The translations under genes were made by a program, and so were the position numbers. DNA of 64,000 bases from an uncultured Flavobacteriaceae bacterium (GTDB lineage: Bacteria; Bacteroidota; Bacteroidia; Flavobacteriales; Flavobacteriaceae). Position 1 is the first letter of the stretch; each line of letters starts with the position of its first letter. Below the pieces are notes generated by a model, which saw only the letters and a program-made list of their open reading frames with translations, was not told the origin of the DNA and made no database searches. Location: the NCBI GenBank assembly GCA_947497245.1, contig CANMFO010000004.1, positions 307,759 through 371,758 on the forward strand, in the 5' to 3' direction. Shown one piece after another: positions 51,509 to 61,048 of this stretch.

Positions 51509-53875
51509 ATGAGAAGCATCCTATTACTAAACTTGGAAAACCTGAAAAAGCGCGGAAAGCAGTACTTTTTGGTCACTGTTGCCCTTGTTCTGAGCACCCT
51601 CGTCCTGGCTACGGCCCTAAGCCTATTGCAGATTATCGACGAACCTTTTGATATTTCCTTCAACAATCTAAAGGCATCCCATATTCTTCTGCTGTTCGAT
51701 GTGAGGAACGAGGAAACCGACAAGATCGGCCATTGGTTTTCTGAACAGGCGGAAGTCGAAAGTGTCGCAGATCCATTGCCCTATATTATCCTGAACGGGC
51801 CACTTATCCATAGAGGCAAGAAAATTGATATCACGGTGCAGGTCACGGAGCACGGTTCCACCAATCTGTCCCAAGATCGATTGCACTTGCAAAAAGGGGC
51901 CCGAAAGGAACATCCCGGTTTTGGGGAGATTTGGCTCCCCAATCATTTTGAAACGACCCATGGCATGCAGTTGGGGGATTCCCTGGGCCTGCCCTATCAA
52001 GGGGAGCTGCACCAATTGAAGATTACCGCCTTTGTGGTGGACCCCCATTACTTGAGTGCCATTTTTAACCCTACCAGGGCCTGGATCGCACCGGGTTCCC
52101 TTTCTTTCTTGGCCCCGGTTTCGGACCTGAACCACACGATGATGGGGATCCGGCTAAAGGATAAAACCCAGATCGACCCCGTGTGGAAACGTTTTAATGG
52201 GGCATTTACCTATTCCGGTTCTACCCTCCAATACCCCTTGTTCAAAACGGCCTTTTCCAGTTTTCATCAAATTCTTAGTGCCGTACTGTTTCTTTTTTCA
52301 CTGATGGCCCTGGTCATTTCCCTATTGCTCATCAAGGCCACGATTTCCAGTCACGTTTTTGCTGATTATAGGCAGATTGGGGTGCTGAAGAGCTTGGGGT
52401 TCACCCCCAAAAATATCATTGCCATTTACCTCGTTCAATTTGGACTTCTGCTACTGGTGGCGGTTCCCATAGGATTGCTGGGCGCCTATTTTGTGATCCG
52501 TACCTTGATCGAGTCGGTCGTTGGCGCCATAGGGATCAGCAGTTTTATTTATGATCTGGGCTTTCCATTTGGGATCGCCGCCACTTTTGTTGCGCTGTTG
52601 GTCTTGGTCGTTGCTTTCATCTCGGCGTATAAGGCGGGAAAAATAAGACCGGTTGACGCCATTCGGAATATTCCGGTCGGAGCGAAAGGAAGAGTGGGGA
52701 AAAAGACGTCCAAATGGGTATTGTCAACCACCGCGCCCATATCGGCCTTTCTCGCCGTACGATTTCTTGAAAGCGATAGAAAAAGTACATGGCTGTTGGG
52801 AACGAGCCTTGTGGGCATCATATTTATAGTGGTCTTTTCAGTAAATATTGCAAACTCCTTCTCACAACTCCACTCCAATAGATCGGCCTGGGGGTTCGAC
52901 AATGCCGATGTTCAGGTAGCGCGCAACACGGCGACCGTCCTGCCGCTCAAGCACGATCAGTTTATGGAAATGCTGTCGATGGAAGAAAAGGATATAAAAA
53001 CCGTGACCCCTTTCAATTATTCCAGCCTGTCGATCTTGTCGGAAGACAATAAGGCCGTGCAGGAAATATTCGGAAAGGTGTATTCTGGCGATATTTCAAA
53101 TGCGGGCCTTACCAACATCCTTGGCGAGCACCCTTCGGGAGCGGACGGGATTTCACTGTGCATTGGTACCGGGAGAAGTTTCGGCAAGGTCGTGGGAGAT
53201 TCCATTTTGGTCTTTATCGAAGGGCAGAGAAAGAGGTTCTTGATAACGGGACTCTATCAGGATGTCAGTACGTTCGGCCAGGGGTACCGTCTGCATGAAA
53301 AGGCCCTTAGGGAACTGAATCCCTTGCATGAACCGGAATTTTACGGCGTTCAGCTCCATGAAGGCGTAAACAGTACGGCATTTGTACGGCAATTGCAAGA
53401 ACGGTTTGGCGAAACCATCAAAGCCGAATTGGGCATAGCCGAAAGAAAATCGATAATCGGTTTGGTTACGAATGTTCAGGGAGCCGTAGGGGTCATCTCC
53501 ATATTCTTTGTTTTGGTCATGGTGGTGCTCATTAACAATGACATCAATATCGGTATACATCAGCACACGGTCGCCTACGCCCAGCTGAAGTCCATTGGTC
53601 TGATCAACAAACAATTGCGATGGTCCCTGGTCTGGAGGTTATTGGTTCTGGTAGCGGTGGCCTCGGGCATAGGGATTCCGTTGTCCCTGCTATTGGGACC
53701 GCCCATTATGAACATGCTGACGGGGGGTATAGGCCTTGTTGCGTTCCCTTTTGTCGTTTCGACGGGAAGTATTGGCGCAGCGGTCCTGTTGTTACTGGTG
53801 TTTGCCTTCCTATCGGCCTGGTTTGCATCGTCCATGATCAAAAAAGTGGACCCAAGAATAGTATCCAACATATAA
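51509..53875 (+). CDS. FtsX/MacB-like ABC transporter permease
   Basis: A 788-residue permease with an N-terminal helix (residues 18-38), a large periplasmic domain, and two FtsX-type blocks of three helices (around 255-370 and 650-780), separated by a second periplasmic domain and central helix. FtsX markers are the coupling-helix region YRQIGVLKSLGFTPKNI in the first half and AQLKSIGLINKQL in the second. This duplicated form is typical of Bacteroidota exporters of antimicrobial peptides or lipoproteins. It acts with the ATPase encoded just upstream; the serine hydrolase gene begins 11 bp downstream, so all three are likely one operon. Confidence 0.88.
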   Translation: MRSILLLNLENLKKRGKQYFLVTVALVLSTLVLATALSLLQIIDEPFDISFNNLKASHILLLFDVRNEETDKIGHWFSEQAEVESVADPLPYIILNGPLIHRGKKIDITVQVTEHGSTNLSQDRLHLQKGARKEHPGFGEIWLPNHFETTHGMQLGDSLGLPYQGELHQLKITAFVVDPHYLSAIFNPTRAWIAPGSLSFLAPVSDLNHTMMGIRLKDKTQIDPVWKRFNGAFTYSGSTLQYPLFKTAFSSFHQILSAVLFLFSLMALVISLLLIKATISSHVFADYRQIGVLKSLGFTPKNIIAIYLVQFGLLLLVAVPIGLLGAYFVIRTLIESVVGAIGISSFIYDLGFPFGIAATFVALLVLVVAFISAYKAGKIRPVDAIRNIPVGAKGRVGKKTSKWVLSTTAPISAFLAVRFLESDRKSTWLLGTSLVGIIFIVVFSVNIANSFSQLHSNRSAWGFDNADVQVARNTATVLPLKHDQFMEMLSMEEKDIKTVTPFNYSSLSILSEDNKAVQEIFGKVYSGDISNAGLTNILGEHPSGADGISLCIGTGRSFGKVVGDSILVFIEGQRKRFLITGLYQDVSTFGQGYRLHEKALRELNPLHEPEFYGVQLHEGVNSTAFVRQLQERFGETIKAELGIAERKSIIGLVTNVQGAVGVISIFFVLVMVVLINNDINIGIHQHTVAYAQLKSIGLINKQLRWSLVWRLLVLVAVASGIGIPLSLLLGPPIMNMLTGGIGLVAFPFVVSTGSIGAAVLLLLVFAFLSAWFASSMIKKVDPRIVSNI

Positions 53876-53886
53876 TCATAAAAAAA

Positions 53887-55824
53887 ATGAAAAAAGTAAA
53901 CTACCTCCTGTTGTCGATCTTGCTCCTCGGAACGATGGAAACAGGCCAAGCCCAGTCGAGGGCACGGATCGATGGGTATCTTGATCTCGTCCATGAACAG
54001 CATGTCATACCCGGTTTTTCGGTCGTGGTGGTGAAGGGGAAGCAAATAGTCTACGCCAAGGGGTTTGGAAAAGAACGCCTTGGAAGCTCCAAGAATTTTA
54101 CGGCCAATACGGTCTCCGCGATCGGTTCCCTGACAAAATCCATCACGGCCCTGGCGGTAATGCAATTGGTGGATCAGGGCCTTCTGCGGTTGGACACGCC
54201 CGTGGTACATTATCTGCCCTGGTTCCGGACGGCCAATAAGGATATGAGCGATAAAGTTACCGTCCGTATGCTTTTGAACAATACCGCCGGATTACGGGCC
54301 GAACCCGATCTGTCCTATGATCTGTCGGATCGGGCACTGGAACATTTGGCCAAAAGTGTGCGAAGCTTTTTCATCACTAGGGAACCGGGCACCTCCTACG
54401 AATACAGTAATGTGGGCTTCGGGATTGCGGGACTGTTGGTCCATAAGGTTTCTGGGTTATCGTATCTCGATTACATAGAAACCCATATTTTCGGTCCATT
54501 ACAGATGCGGTCGACCACTTCCGATCCCTCCAAGTTTTCGGAGATCGGTGCCATAGAAGGGCACTATCCCGGAAAAGAAAAGGCTATTCCGGCCCTACGG
54601 GAACCCCAGACAGAATCCGGGGAATTTGTTCCGGCAGGTTCATTTGCCCGATCCACGGCCAACGACCTGGGCAAGTACCTGATCGCTTTGCTGAACAGGG
54701 GCACCTACAATTCCAGGGAGATACTGTCCGCGGAAAGCGTGGAAAGGATGTGGCAACCGAACGTGGTGTTCCCCGGGCTGTCGGAGGAGGAGGGGGGAGA
54801 CGACCGGGAGTTCCAGTACGGGCTGGGTTGGATGATTTCAGATATTGATGGAAGAAGAATCGTCCATCATGGGGGCAGTACCGGAAAAATGTCTTCTTTT
54901 ACCATGATCGATGCGGAAAACGATGTGGCCGTTTCCATGCTGGCCAATGTGGACTTGACCTTTATCGACCAGTACCAATACCCCACTATTTTTAATTTGG
55001 TCAACAATGTACTCCATTTGGCCTCGGGAACGCCCACGACCACATACGGCATCCCAAACGTTCCGGACCCATCAAAGAATGATTTCCAGCTTCCGGACGG
55101 CGCAAGTGAAAAGTATATAGGGGAATACGGACAGGACAGGGGAGGGGACAATTGGGTCAATTTTGGATTGCATCTCAGCTTGCGGAGGAATGAAAAGGGA
55201 ATATTGGAGGCTTCCGTTGCCAGGGGCGAACAGGAGGTCAACCGGTTTACGGTGGATTTTGTCAACGAGGCCCAAGCGATGAGCCGTAACATGGCCGCCC
55301 CACAAAGAATGGTGTTCAAACTTGCCCCCAACGGCCATGTTACGGGATTGTACATGTCCGGAATTGCCTACGACAGGGAAAGCGGGCAGCTGCGTGAGAC
55401 CCATAGGGAAACCGCTGGAAGCAATGGGGCACGCTTCCTGTTGCCAAAAGATTGGGACATTCACTGGACCCGGGAAGGGTTTAGCGCCAATAAAAGGGGC
55501 GTACCCAAAATTTGCTTGACGGGCAGTTTCAAGGAAGGGAAAATAAAAACGATCGATTCGTATATCCAAGCCCATTTTCCCGATTCGCCCCTGGTGCATC
55601 GCGGGGCCTTGACAAACCATCACGAGGGGGGATTGGTTTGGAGGAAACAGAGCTTTGCATTGAAGGAGCATGCCCGGGAACTTGGGGCGCTAACGGTTTT
55701 TTATGGCCGGAAGGGCCCAAATCAACTGTTTTTGGCGTTCCGTGGCCCCGCCGCGGGGCATACCTTGGGATTACAGGAGGTGGTGGCCCCCATTTTAAAA
55801 AGTTTTCGCTTCCGGGGAGATTGA
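53887..55824 (+). CDS. Serine hydrolase of the beta-lactamase class C/penicillin-binding family
   Basis: The 645-residue product starts at ATG 53887 with a signal peptide (MKKVNYLLLSILLLGTMETG, AQS). The catalytic SxxK is in AIGSLTKSITALA, the second motif is YEYSNVGFGIAG (Tyr-Ser-Asn), and the third is HHGGSTGKMSS. The family includes esterases and D-aminopeptidases rather than only beta-lactamases. A C-terminal beta-rich domain of about 250 residues is additional. The frame continues upstream into the permease gene but without plausible start. It is 11 bp after the exporter permease, suggesting a common role such as peptide resistance or processing. Confidence 0.87.
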   Translation: MKKVNYLLLSILLLGTMETGQAQSRARIDGYLDLVHEQHVIPGFSVVVVKGKQIVYAKGFGKERLGSSKNFTANTVSAIGSLTKSITALAVMQLVDQGLLRLDTPVVHYLPWFRTANKDMSDKVTVRMLLNNTAGLRAEPDLSYDLSDRALEHLAKSVRSFFITREPGTSYEYSNVGFGIAGLLVHKVSGLSYLDYIETHIFGPLQMRSTTSDPSKFSEIGAIEGHYPGKEKAIPALREPQTESGEFVPAGSFARSTANDLGKYLIALLNRGTYNSREILSAESVERMWQPNVVFPGLSEEEGGDDREFQYGLGWMISDIDGRRIVHHGGSTGKMSSFTMIDAENDVAVSMLANVDLTFIDQYQYPTIFNLVNNVLHLASGTPTTTYGIPNVPDPSKNDFQLPDGASEKYIGEYGQDRGGDNWVNFGLHLSLRRNEKGILEASVARGEQEVNRFTVDFVNEAQAMSRNMAAPQRMVFKLAPNGHVTGLYMSGIAYDRESGQLRETHRETAGSNGARFLLPKDWDIHWTREGFSANKRGVPKICLTGSFKEGKIKTIDSYIQAHFPDSPLVHRGALTNHHEGGLVWRKQSFALKEHARELGALTVFYGRKGPNQLFLAFRGPAAGHTLGLQEVVAPILKSFRFRGD

Positions 55825-56141
55825 ACCTGTTCCATGCTTTTGATCAAATCGGCCTTTTCTTCGGCGCCGGTACCAGATCGGATTCCGGGGGCACTATCTC
55901 ACGAACATCCGTGGATACGATGCCACGATGGCGTGCACCACGGCCCAAATTCCCTGGCTTTATGACCGCCCCGGCACCCGAGCTGAGGGCGGCTATATCC
56001 AAACGCAGCCCTCCTTTTTGTTTTTATCGGGCCATTATGGACCATGCAGGGAACAAAATAAGGGCAAAGTTTGGATTTTGGATTCAAATAATTGATTCGA
56101 GGACTTTTTAAATGTATTTTTAAAACAAATCAACATTTAGT
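55825..56141. other. Gap of 317 bp without a confident gene
   Basis: The interval between the serine hydrolase and the oxidoreductase gene has short frames on both strands, none with recognisable motifs. It should contain the promoter of the Gfo/Idh gene in its last 60 bp, an AT-rich tract. Confidence 0.4.
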
Positions 56142-57248
56142 ATGGGTACAAGAAGAAATTTTTTGGAAAAACTGACGGTATCGGCCATCGGCCTGCCTAT
56201 CTTAGGAAGTCCGGCCAACCTATTTGCCGCCTCGGGCGAACCCTATCAAGGCCCTGTCCTTAGAGTGGCCATTATGGGCCTTGGCAGCTACGGCAATCGA
56301 GTGGCCCGGGCGATGGTATCGTGTAAGCGCTCCAAATTGGTAGGGGTCATCAGCGGTACGCCCTCCAAGGTGGCGGATTGGCGCGTGAAGTACGACATCC
56401 CCGAGAAAAATTGCTATAACTACGATAATTTTGACCAGATCAAGGACAATCCGGACATCGACGCGGTATACGTCATTACGCCCAACGGGCTCCATAAGGA
56501 CCATGCCATCCGGGCGGCAAGGGCCGGAAAGCACGTCATCTGCGAAAAACCCATGGGCATCAATGCACGGGAGGGCCAGGAAATGGTCGATGCCTGCAAG
56601 GCGGCCAACGTACGATTATTGATCGGTTACCGCATGCACTTTGAACCTAAAACGGTGGAGGTGATCCGAATGCGGATGGCAGGGGAATTTGGAAAACCCA
56701 AGTTTTTCCAAGGGCAATCGGGCTTTGTAATCGGCGATCCCACCCAATGGCGGTTGAACAAAAAACTGGCAGGCGGTGGCGCCATGATGGACATTGGCAT
56801 CTATTCCATCAATGGCGCACGGTACATGCTCGGCGAGGAACCCGTTTGGGTCACCGCCCAAGAGACCAAGACCGATCCCGTAAAGTTCAAGGAGGGGGTG
56901 GACGAGACCATACAGTTCCAGATGGGCTTTCCCAGTGGTGCGGTGGCAAACTGTCTATCGACCTACGCCATGAACCATCTGGACCGTTTTTTCCTGAACG
57001 GGGAGGACGGATTTGCCGAAATGCAGCCCTCCTCGGGCTACGGCCCGATCGAGGGGCGGACACATAAGGGCGAGCTCACACAGCCCCATATCACACATCA
57101 GACCCTGCAAATGGACGGGATGGCACAGCTTATTTTTGATGGCGTGGAACCTATAGTGCCCGTTGACGGGGAAGAGGGCGTAAAGGATATGAAGATCATC
57201 GATGCCATATTCCAAGCGGTGAAGACCGGGAAAAGGGTGGACCTGTAG
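56142..57248 (+). CDS. Gfo/Idh/MocA-family oxidoreductase with Tat-type signal
   Basis: A 368-residue NAD(P)-dependent sugar oxidoreductase. A twin-arginine signal (TRRNFLEKLTVSAIGLPILG) suggests export with bound cofactor. The Rossmann domain shows IMGLGSYGNRVARAM and the family marker GKHVICEKPMG (catalytic Lys). The C-terminal half is the alpha/beta domain with GGGAMMDIGIYSINGARYML (conserved Asp/His area). Substrates of the family include inositol, glucose-fructose and sugar-amine derivatives. The neighbouring minus-strand genes code for sugar-acid dehydrogenases, so it probably works in periplasmic sugar conversion. Confidence 0.85.
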   Translation: MGTRRNFLEKLTVSAIGLPILGSPANLFAASGEPYQGPVLRVAIMGLGSYGNRVARAMVSCKRSKLVGVISGTPSKVADWRVKYDIPEKNCYNYDNFDQIKDNPDIDAVYVITPNGLHKDHAIRAARAGKHVICEKPMGINAREGQEMVDACKAANVRLLIGYRMHFEPKTVEVIRMRMAGEFGKPKFFQGQSGFVIGDPTQWRLNKKLAGGGAMMDIGIYSINGARYMLGEEPVWVTAQETKTDPVKFKEGVDETIQFQMGFPSGAVANCLSTYAMNHLDRFFLNGEDGFAEMQPSSGYGPIEGRTHKGELTQPHITHQTLQMDGMAQLIFDGVEPIVPVDGEEGVKDMKIIDAIFQAVKTGKRVDL

Positions 57249-57258
57249 CCCGAACCGT

Positions 57259-58011
57259 TCAGCCCCTGCCCATATAGGGCATTCGATTGGCCATGAGGGT
57301 CAGAAACGGAACATTGGTATCCAGCGGCAATCCCGCCATGTACACTATGGCGCGCCCAACATCCTCCGGCTTCATGGTGGGCTCTATTTTACGGGAACCA
57401 TCTGCCTGGACTATTCCCTGCTCTATTTTCCCGGTCATGGCACTGGCCGCATTTCCAATATCGATCTGTCCGCAGGCAATATTGAATTCCCGACCGTCCA
57501 GGGAGATTGATCGGGTAAGTCCCGTGACGGCATGTTTGCTCGCCGTATAGGGAGCGGAACCGGGGCGGGGCACATGGGCCGAAATGGAACCGTTGTTGAT
57601 GATCCGCCCGCCTTGGGGACCTTGCCGTTTCATGAGCTTGAACGCCTCCCGGGAACACAAAAAGGCCCCGGTCAGATTGGTGCCGATCACATTCTGCCAT
57701 TCCCCCAGGCTAAGGGCCTCAAAGGGTTTTGCCGGGCCGCTGATGCCCGCGTTGTTGAAGAGCAGGTCCAAACGGCCAAAGGTTTTTTCGATCTGGGCAA
57801 ACAGCTGTTGTACACTTTTGGGGTCGGTAATATCCGTCGGCACGGTGCATACCCGCTTGCTGTCCCATCCCGTTGCGGTCTCCAAGAGCTTTTTTTCCCT
57901 TCTCCCGGCCAATACGGTGGTCCATCCATCCTGGTACAATGCCGCTGCCACGGCCCTTCCGATTCCCGATCCCGCTCCGGTGACCAGGGCGATCTTGTTG
58001 TTTTTTTCCAT
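57259..58011 (-). CDS. SDR-family oxidoreductase
   Basis: A 250-residue classical short-chain dehydrogenase/reductase. The cofactor motif is [12 protein letters not shown], the fold marker is NNAGISG, and the active site is Ser in NNGSISA with YTASK (Tyr-x-x-x-Lys). The C-terminus ([19 protein letters not shown]) is typical of sugar or steroid-type SDRs. It is the last gene of a minus-strand set, 13 bp after the erythronate-dehydrogenase-like gene. The substrate is unknown, plausibly a sugar alcohol or acid. Confidence 0.88.
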   Translation of the reverse strand: MEKNNKIALVTGAGSGIGRAVAAALYQDGWTTVLAGRREKKLLETATGWDSKRVCTVPTDITDPKSVQQLFAQIEKTFGRLDLLFNNAGISGPAKPFEALSLGEWQNVIGTNLTGAFLCSREAFKLMKRQGPQGGRIINNGSISAHVPRPGSAPYTASKHAVTGLTRSISLDGREFNIACGQIDIGNAASAMTGKIEQGIVQADGSRKIEPTMKPEDVGRAIVYMAGLPLDTNVPFLTLMANRMPYMGRG

Positions 58012-58024
58012 GTCCCGTTCGAAT

Positions 58025-58990
58025 TTATAACATTATGTTTTCCTCCTCTATGTACAATCGGATGATCTCCTCTGACGAGGCATCGGCAACAAACCCCAGT
58101 CGGGTGGCCCTTTGGGGATCAAAATTTGGCGGCCAAGTGAGCACAATGCCCTCCAGAAAGGCATCGGGCTGCCGAGATACCAGTTTGATCAGCCCAGGGT
58201 CGGTCAGCCGCTCCAGGCTGTGCAACATTTCCCGGACCGTGGTCGTTAATCCGGGAAGATTGATGATCCGGTCGTCCCCGAGCTTTTTTTCCGCAATATT
58301 GGCGGCATGGAGGAAGTTCCGTACCACGCGTTTGGGCGATTGGATCCAAATTTCGGTGTCCAAGGCTACCGGGTAGGTCGCTTTTTTTCCGTGCAACGGT
58401 TCGCGGATCATGGAGCTTACAAAGGATGAGGTGGCCGCATTTGGCCGGCCCGGCCGGATGGCGATGGTCGGTAACCGTATACTTCGCGCATCGACAAACC
58501 CCCTTCGGGAATAATCGTTCATAAGAAGTTCCACCATGGCTTTCTGGGTGCCATAGGAACTACGTGGCCTCGCCGCCGTTTCATCCAAGATGGTCCTGGA
58601 TACATCTCCCCCGAACACCGCGACCGAACTCGCAAATACGATCTTGGGACGAAGTGCGAGCGACCGGCACAGTTCCAAAAGTTGTAGGGAGGCCTGAAAA
58701 TTTACCGCCATCCCCAGATCCAGATTTTTTTCCGCTTCCCCACTTACAATGGCCGCAAGATGGAATATCACATCGGGCCGCTGGCCGAGCAGTTTTCCGA
58801 GGAGCTCCCCATCACTGAAATCCGCTTCAACCCGCTCCAGTCTGGGATCTTTGGGCAGTTCCTCCGGAAAGGCCCTGTCCAAAAGCGTCAACCTAGTGAT
58901 GCCGCCCTGGACAAGCCCCCCTTTTTCGATCAGTTCCCTGGCCAGCCTTCGGCCCAAAAAGCCGCCTCCGCCAATGATAAGTACGTGCAT
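58025..58990 (-). CDS. denD: D-erythronate dehydrogenase-like NAD-dependent epimerase/dehydratase
   Basis: A 321-residue extended [17 protein letters not shown] is the NAD-binding loop, [10 protein letters not shown] the catalytic Ser region, and [13 protein letters not shown] contains the Tyr-x-x-x-Lys pair. [20 protein letters not shown] and [16 protein letters not shown] match DenD, which oxidises D-erythronate to 2-dehydro-D-erythronate. The symbol is provisional; close epimerase relatives cannot be excluded. It sits between a 2-hydroxyacid dehydrogenase gene and an SDR gene, in line with sugar-acid catabolism, but the kinase and aldolase of the erythronate pathway are not in the window. 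Confidence 0.75.
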   Translation of the reverse strand: MHVLIIGGGGFLGRRLARELIEKGGLVQGGITRLTLLDRAFPEELPKDPRLERVEADFSDGELLGKLLGQRPDVIFHLAAIVSGEAEKNLDLGMAVNFQASLQLLELCRSLALRPKIVFASSVAVFGGDVSRTILDETAARPRSSYGTQKAMVELLMNDYSRRGFVDARSIRLPTIAIRPGRPNAATSSFVSSMIREPLHGKKATYPVALDTEIWIQSPKRVVRNFLHAANIAEKKLGDDRIINLPGLTTTVREMLHSLERLTDPGLIKLVSRQPDAFLEGIVLTWPPNFDPQRATRLGFVADASSEEIIRLYIEEENIML

Positions 58991-59045
58991 TTTATTTCAT
59001 TATTTGATCGTTGGCCCCACAAAACAGTATAAAGGGCATTGTGTC

Positions 59046-60005
59046 CTATTGTACCAAGTTGTCCAAGGGCCCCCCTTTTGAGAACTGGATGATGTTCAAC
59101 GCGGCGAGCCGCGACATCTCGTTCCGCGCTTCCACGGTCGCCGATCCGATATGGGGCACTACGGCAACGTTCTCCATTTGCAATAGCGGGTTGTCGTACA
59201 ACATGGGCTCCGGGTGGGTGACGTCCAGTCCGGCGCCCCAGATACGTTTGTCGCGCAGGGCCTCGATAAGGTCGTTCTCATTGTGGATGCCCCCCCGGGC
59301 GGTGTTTATGAAAATGGAGGAGGGCTTCATTTTGTCGAAGGCCCCTTTGTCGAACTTTCCCTGGGTTTCCTTTGTGAGCGCACAATGTACGGAGATGATG
59401 TCGCTCCGTTCCAGCAGTTCCCCAAAGGAAACATATTCCGCACCAATATCGTTTTCGGCCTCCGTGTTCCGGCTACGGTTGTGGTACAGCACCTTCATGC
59501 CGTAGGCCCCGGCGCAGCGATGGGCAAACGCGGCCCCGATACGGCCCATGCCCAGGATGCCCACTGTCTTTCCCCTTAGTTCGATGCCCAAATGGGCCTG
59601 GGGACGAAAATGGCCCCATTCATCCTTGATGATCATTTTGTGCATATGGAACATCTTCCGCGACACGGCCAGCAACAGGCCAAAGGCAATGTCGGCGGTG
59701 GCATCGGTCATGGCATTGGGGGTATTGGCAACAGTGATGCCCAGGGCCGCGGCCCTTCCCAGATCGATGTTGTTGTAGCCCACGGCGAACTGAGAAATCA
59801 GTTTAAGGTGCTTGTTCCGGGCCAGAAAATCCGCATCGAGATCATAGATGCTCGAAGAGAGCAGGATATCATGCTGCCGTGTGGCCGCGATGAGCTGTTC
59901 CCTGTCCATGGGCAGGTCGTTGGTCCAGGTGGTGACCTCGAGGCCCGCTTCTCGGAGCATTTCGATACCTATTTCAGGGATGTTCAGGGAAACCAGTACT
60001 TTCAT
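59046..60005 (-). CDS. D-isomer-specific 2-hydroxyacid dehydrogenase (glyoxylate/D-glycerate type)
   Basis: The ATG at 60005 (MKVLVSLNIPEIGIEMLR) gives 319 residues; an upstream extension is out of pattern. The NAD-binding domain has VGILGMGRIGAAFAHRC, and the catalytic residues are Arg in INTARGG, Glu in DVTHPEP, and His in VVPHIGSAT. The family interconverts glyoxylate/glycolate, hydroxypyruvate/D-glycerate or similar. It is 55 bp upstream of the DenD-like gene and 58 bp downstream of the DUF1080 lipoprotein gene, in the same minus-strand set. Confidence 0.9.
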   Translation of the reverse strand: MKVLVSLNIPEIGIEMLREAGLEVTTWTNDLPMDREQLIAATRQHDILLSSSIYDLDADFLARNKHLKLISQFAVGYNNIDLGRAAALGITVANTPNAMTDATADIAFGLLLAVSRKMFHMHKMIIKDEWGHFRPQAHLGIELRGKTVGILGMGRIGAAFAHRCAGAYGMKVLYHNRSRNTEAENDIGAEYVSFGELLERSDIISVHCALTKETQGKFDKGAFDKMKPSSIFINTARGGIHNENDLIEALRDKRIWGAGLDVTHPEPMLYDNPLLQMENVAVVPHIGSATVEARNEMSRLAALNIIQFSKGGPLDNLVQ

Positions 60006-60063
60006 GTGCGGAATTTTGCTTGTATAAGGTTTAAGGTCGGGCATCAGGGAACGCCCAACGGGT

Positions 60064-60888
60064 TCAATATGCCATAAGTTCTATTTTTCGAAAATCAATG
60101 GGATGGCTGTTCGACTGGAGGGAAATGTAACCCTCCCGCACCGCAGTGTCCCCCTTGTTCTCCAGAAGTGTTTTGGCGATATCGTGCTCCGGGTCGTATG
60201 CGGGTTCGGCATACCGCAGGATTTCCTCCCCGTTCACAAAATGGACTATTCGGCCCTTGTTGACATCGATCTCCAGGGTAACCCATTGATCCCCGTGAAA
60301 GGTCCGGGCCACGGCCGCGGGTGTGCAATAGGATGTGTTCCTTTCCCCGTTCACTTCCACGAACATACCGTTGGCACAGATGGCGCCCACGGGCCGGTCA
60401 TCGGTCCCGTTGCCGCCGTGCAGGTTGTACTCCAGGCAAACGGGAAAGGGCTGATCGGGCCCCAAGGTCGATGGGGACTGGCCGTGGAACTGCACCCCAC
60501 TGTCGCGATAGCCCCATTCCGGGGCCCCGGGGGCGGTGTCGCCCACAAAACGGTATTCCACCTTCAGGTGGTAATTGGCCAGTTTCCTGTCAAAGTAAAG
60601 CGCCCCGAAGCGGTCGTTGAAATCATCGCCATACGCATCGTAACGGACACTCAGGATGCCGTCCTCGACCCTAAAGGTATTCCCGAAGTTCTCGCCCAGG
60701 GGATGTCCCTTTATCTTCATCGTCCATCCTTCCAGGTCTTTCCCGTTGAAAAGGGGCACCCATGCATCTTTGGGTGTTTCGACAGATAGGGCCGTGCCCG
60801 CCTCCTTTTGGACATGGGCCTTCCTTTCCCCACAGGAAAGTAGCAGCAGCGCGAAAAGGAACAAAGGATATTTTGTGGTTCCCAACAT
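60064..60888 (-). CDS. DUF1080 (3-keto-disaccharide hydrolase) lipoprotein
   Basis: A 274-residue lipoprotein (lipobox ALLLLSCGERK). The mature protein is a concanavalin-like beta-sandwich of the DUF1080 family: WVPLFNGKDLEGWTMKIKG is the family opening, LKVEYRFVGDTAPGAPEWGY and DSGVQFHGQSP lie in the middle. Members hydrolyse 3-keto-glucosides. Its place upstream of sugar-acid dehydrogenases, and divergent to an ADP-ribosylglycohydrolase-like lipoprotein, supports an extracytoplasmic sugar role. The promoter region shared with the latter spans 60889-61021. Confidence 0.8.
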   Translation of the reverse strand: MLGTTKYPLFLFALLLLSCGERKAHVQKEAGTALSVETPKDAWVPLFNGKDLEGWTMKIKGHPLGENFGNTFRVEDGILSVRYDAYGDDFNDRFGALYFDRKLANYHLKVEYRFVGDTAPGAPEWGYRDSGVQFHGQSPSTLGPDQPFPVCLEYNLHGGNGTDDRPVGAICANGMFVEVNGERNTSYCTPAAVARTFHGDQWVTLEIDVNKGRIVHFVNGEEILRYAEPAYDPEHDIAKTLLENKGDTAVREGYISLQSNSHPIDFRKIELMAY

Positions 60889-61048
60889 AAAGGGGCCTTG
60901 GTTTTTTTCTTAAAAATAGCAATATAATCGGAATGGCGTTGGCACGGCCCTATGAAAATAGGGCTAGAGGGTCGGGGATGCCCGCTTTTGGCCATGTTTT
61001 CCTAAATTTGGGCACCATTTGATGTCAAAGACCAAAAACAAGCCCAAG

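Noticed and set aside
53620-53886. N-terminal extension of the serine hydrolase
   Set aside because: These 89 in-frame codons lie inside the permease gene in another frame; a proper signal peptide starts at 53887.
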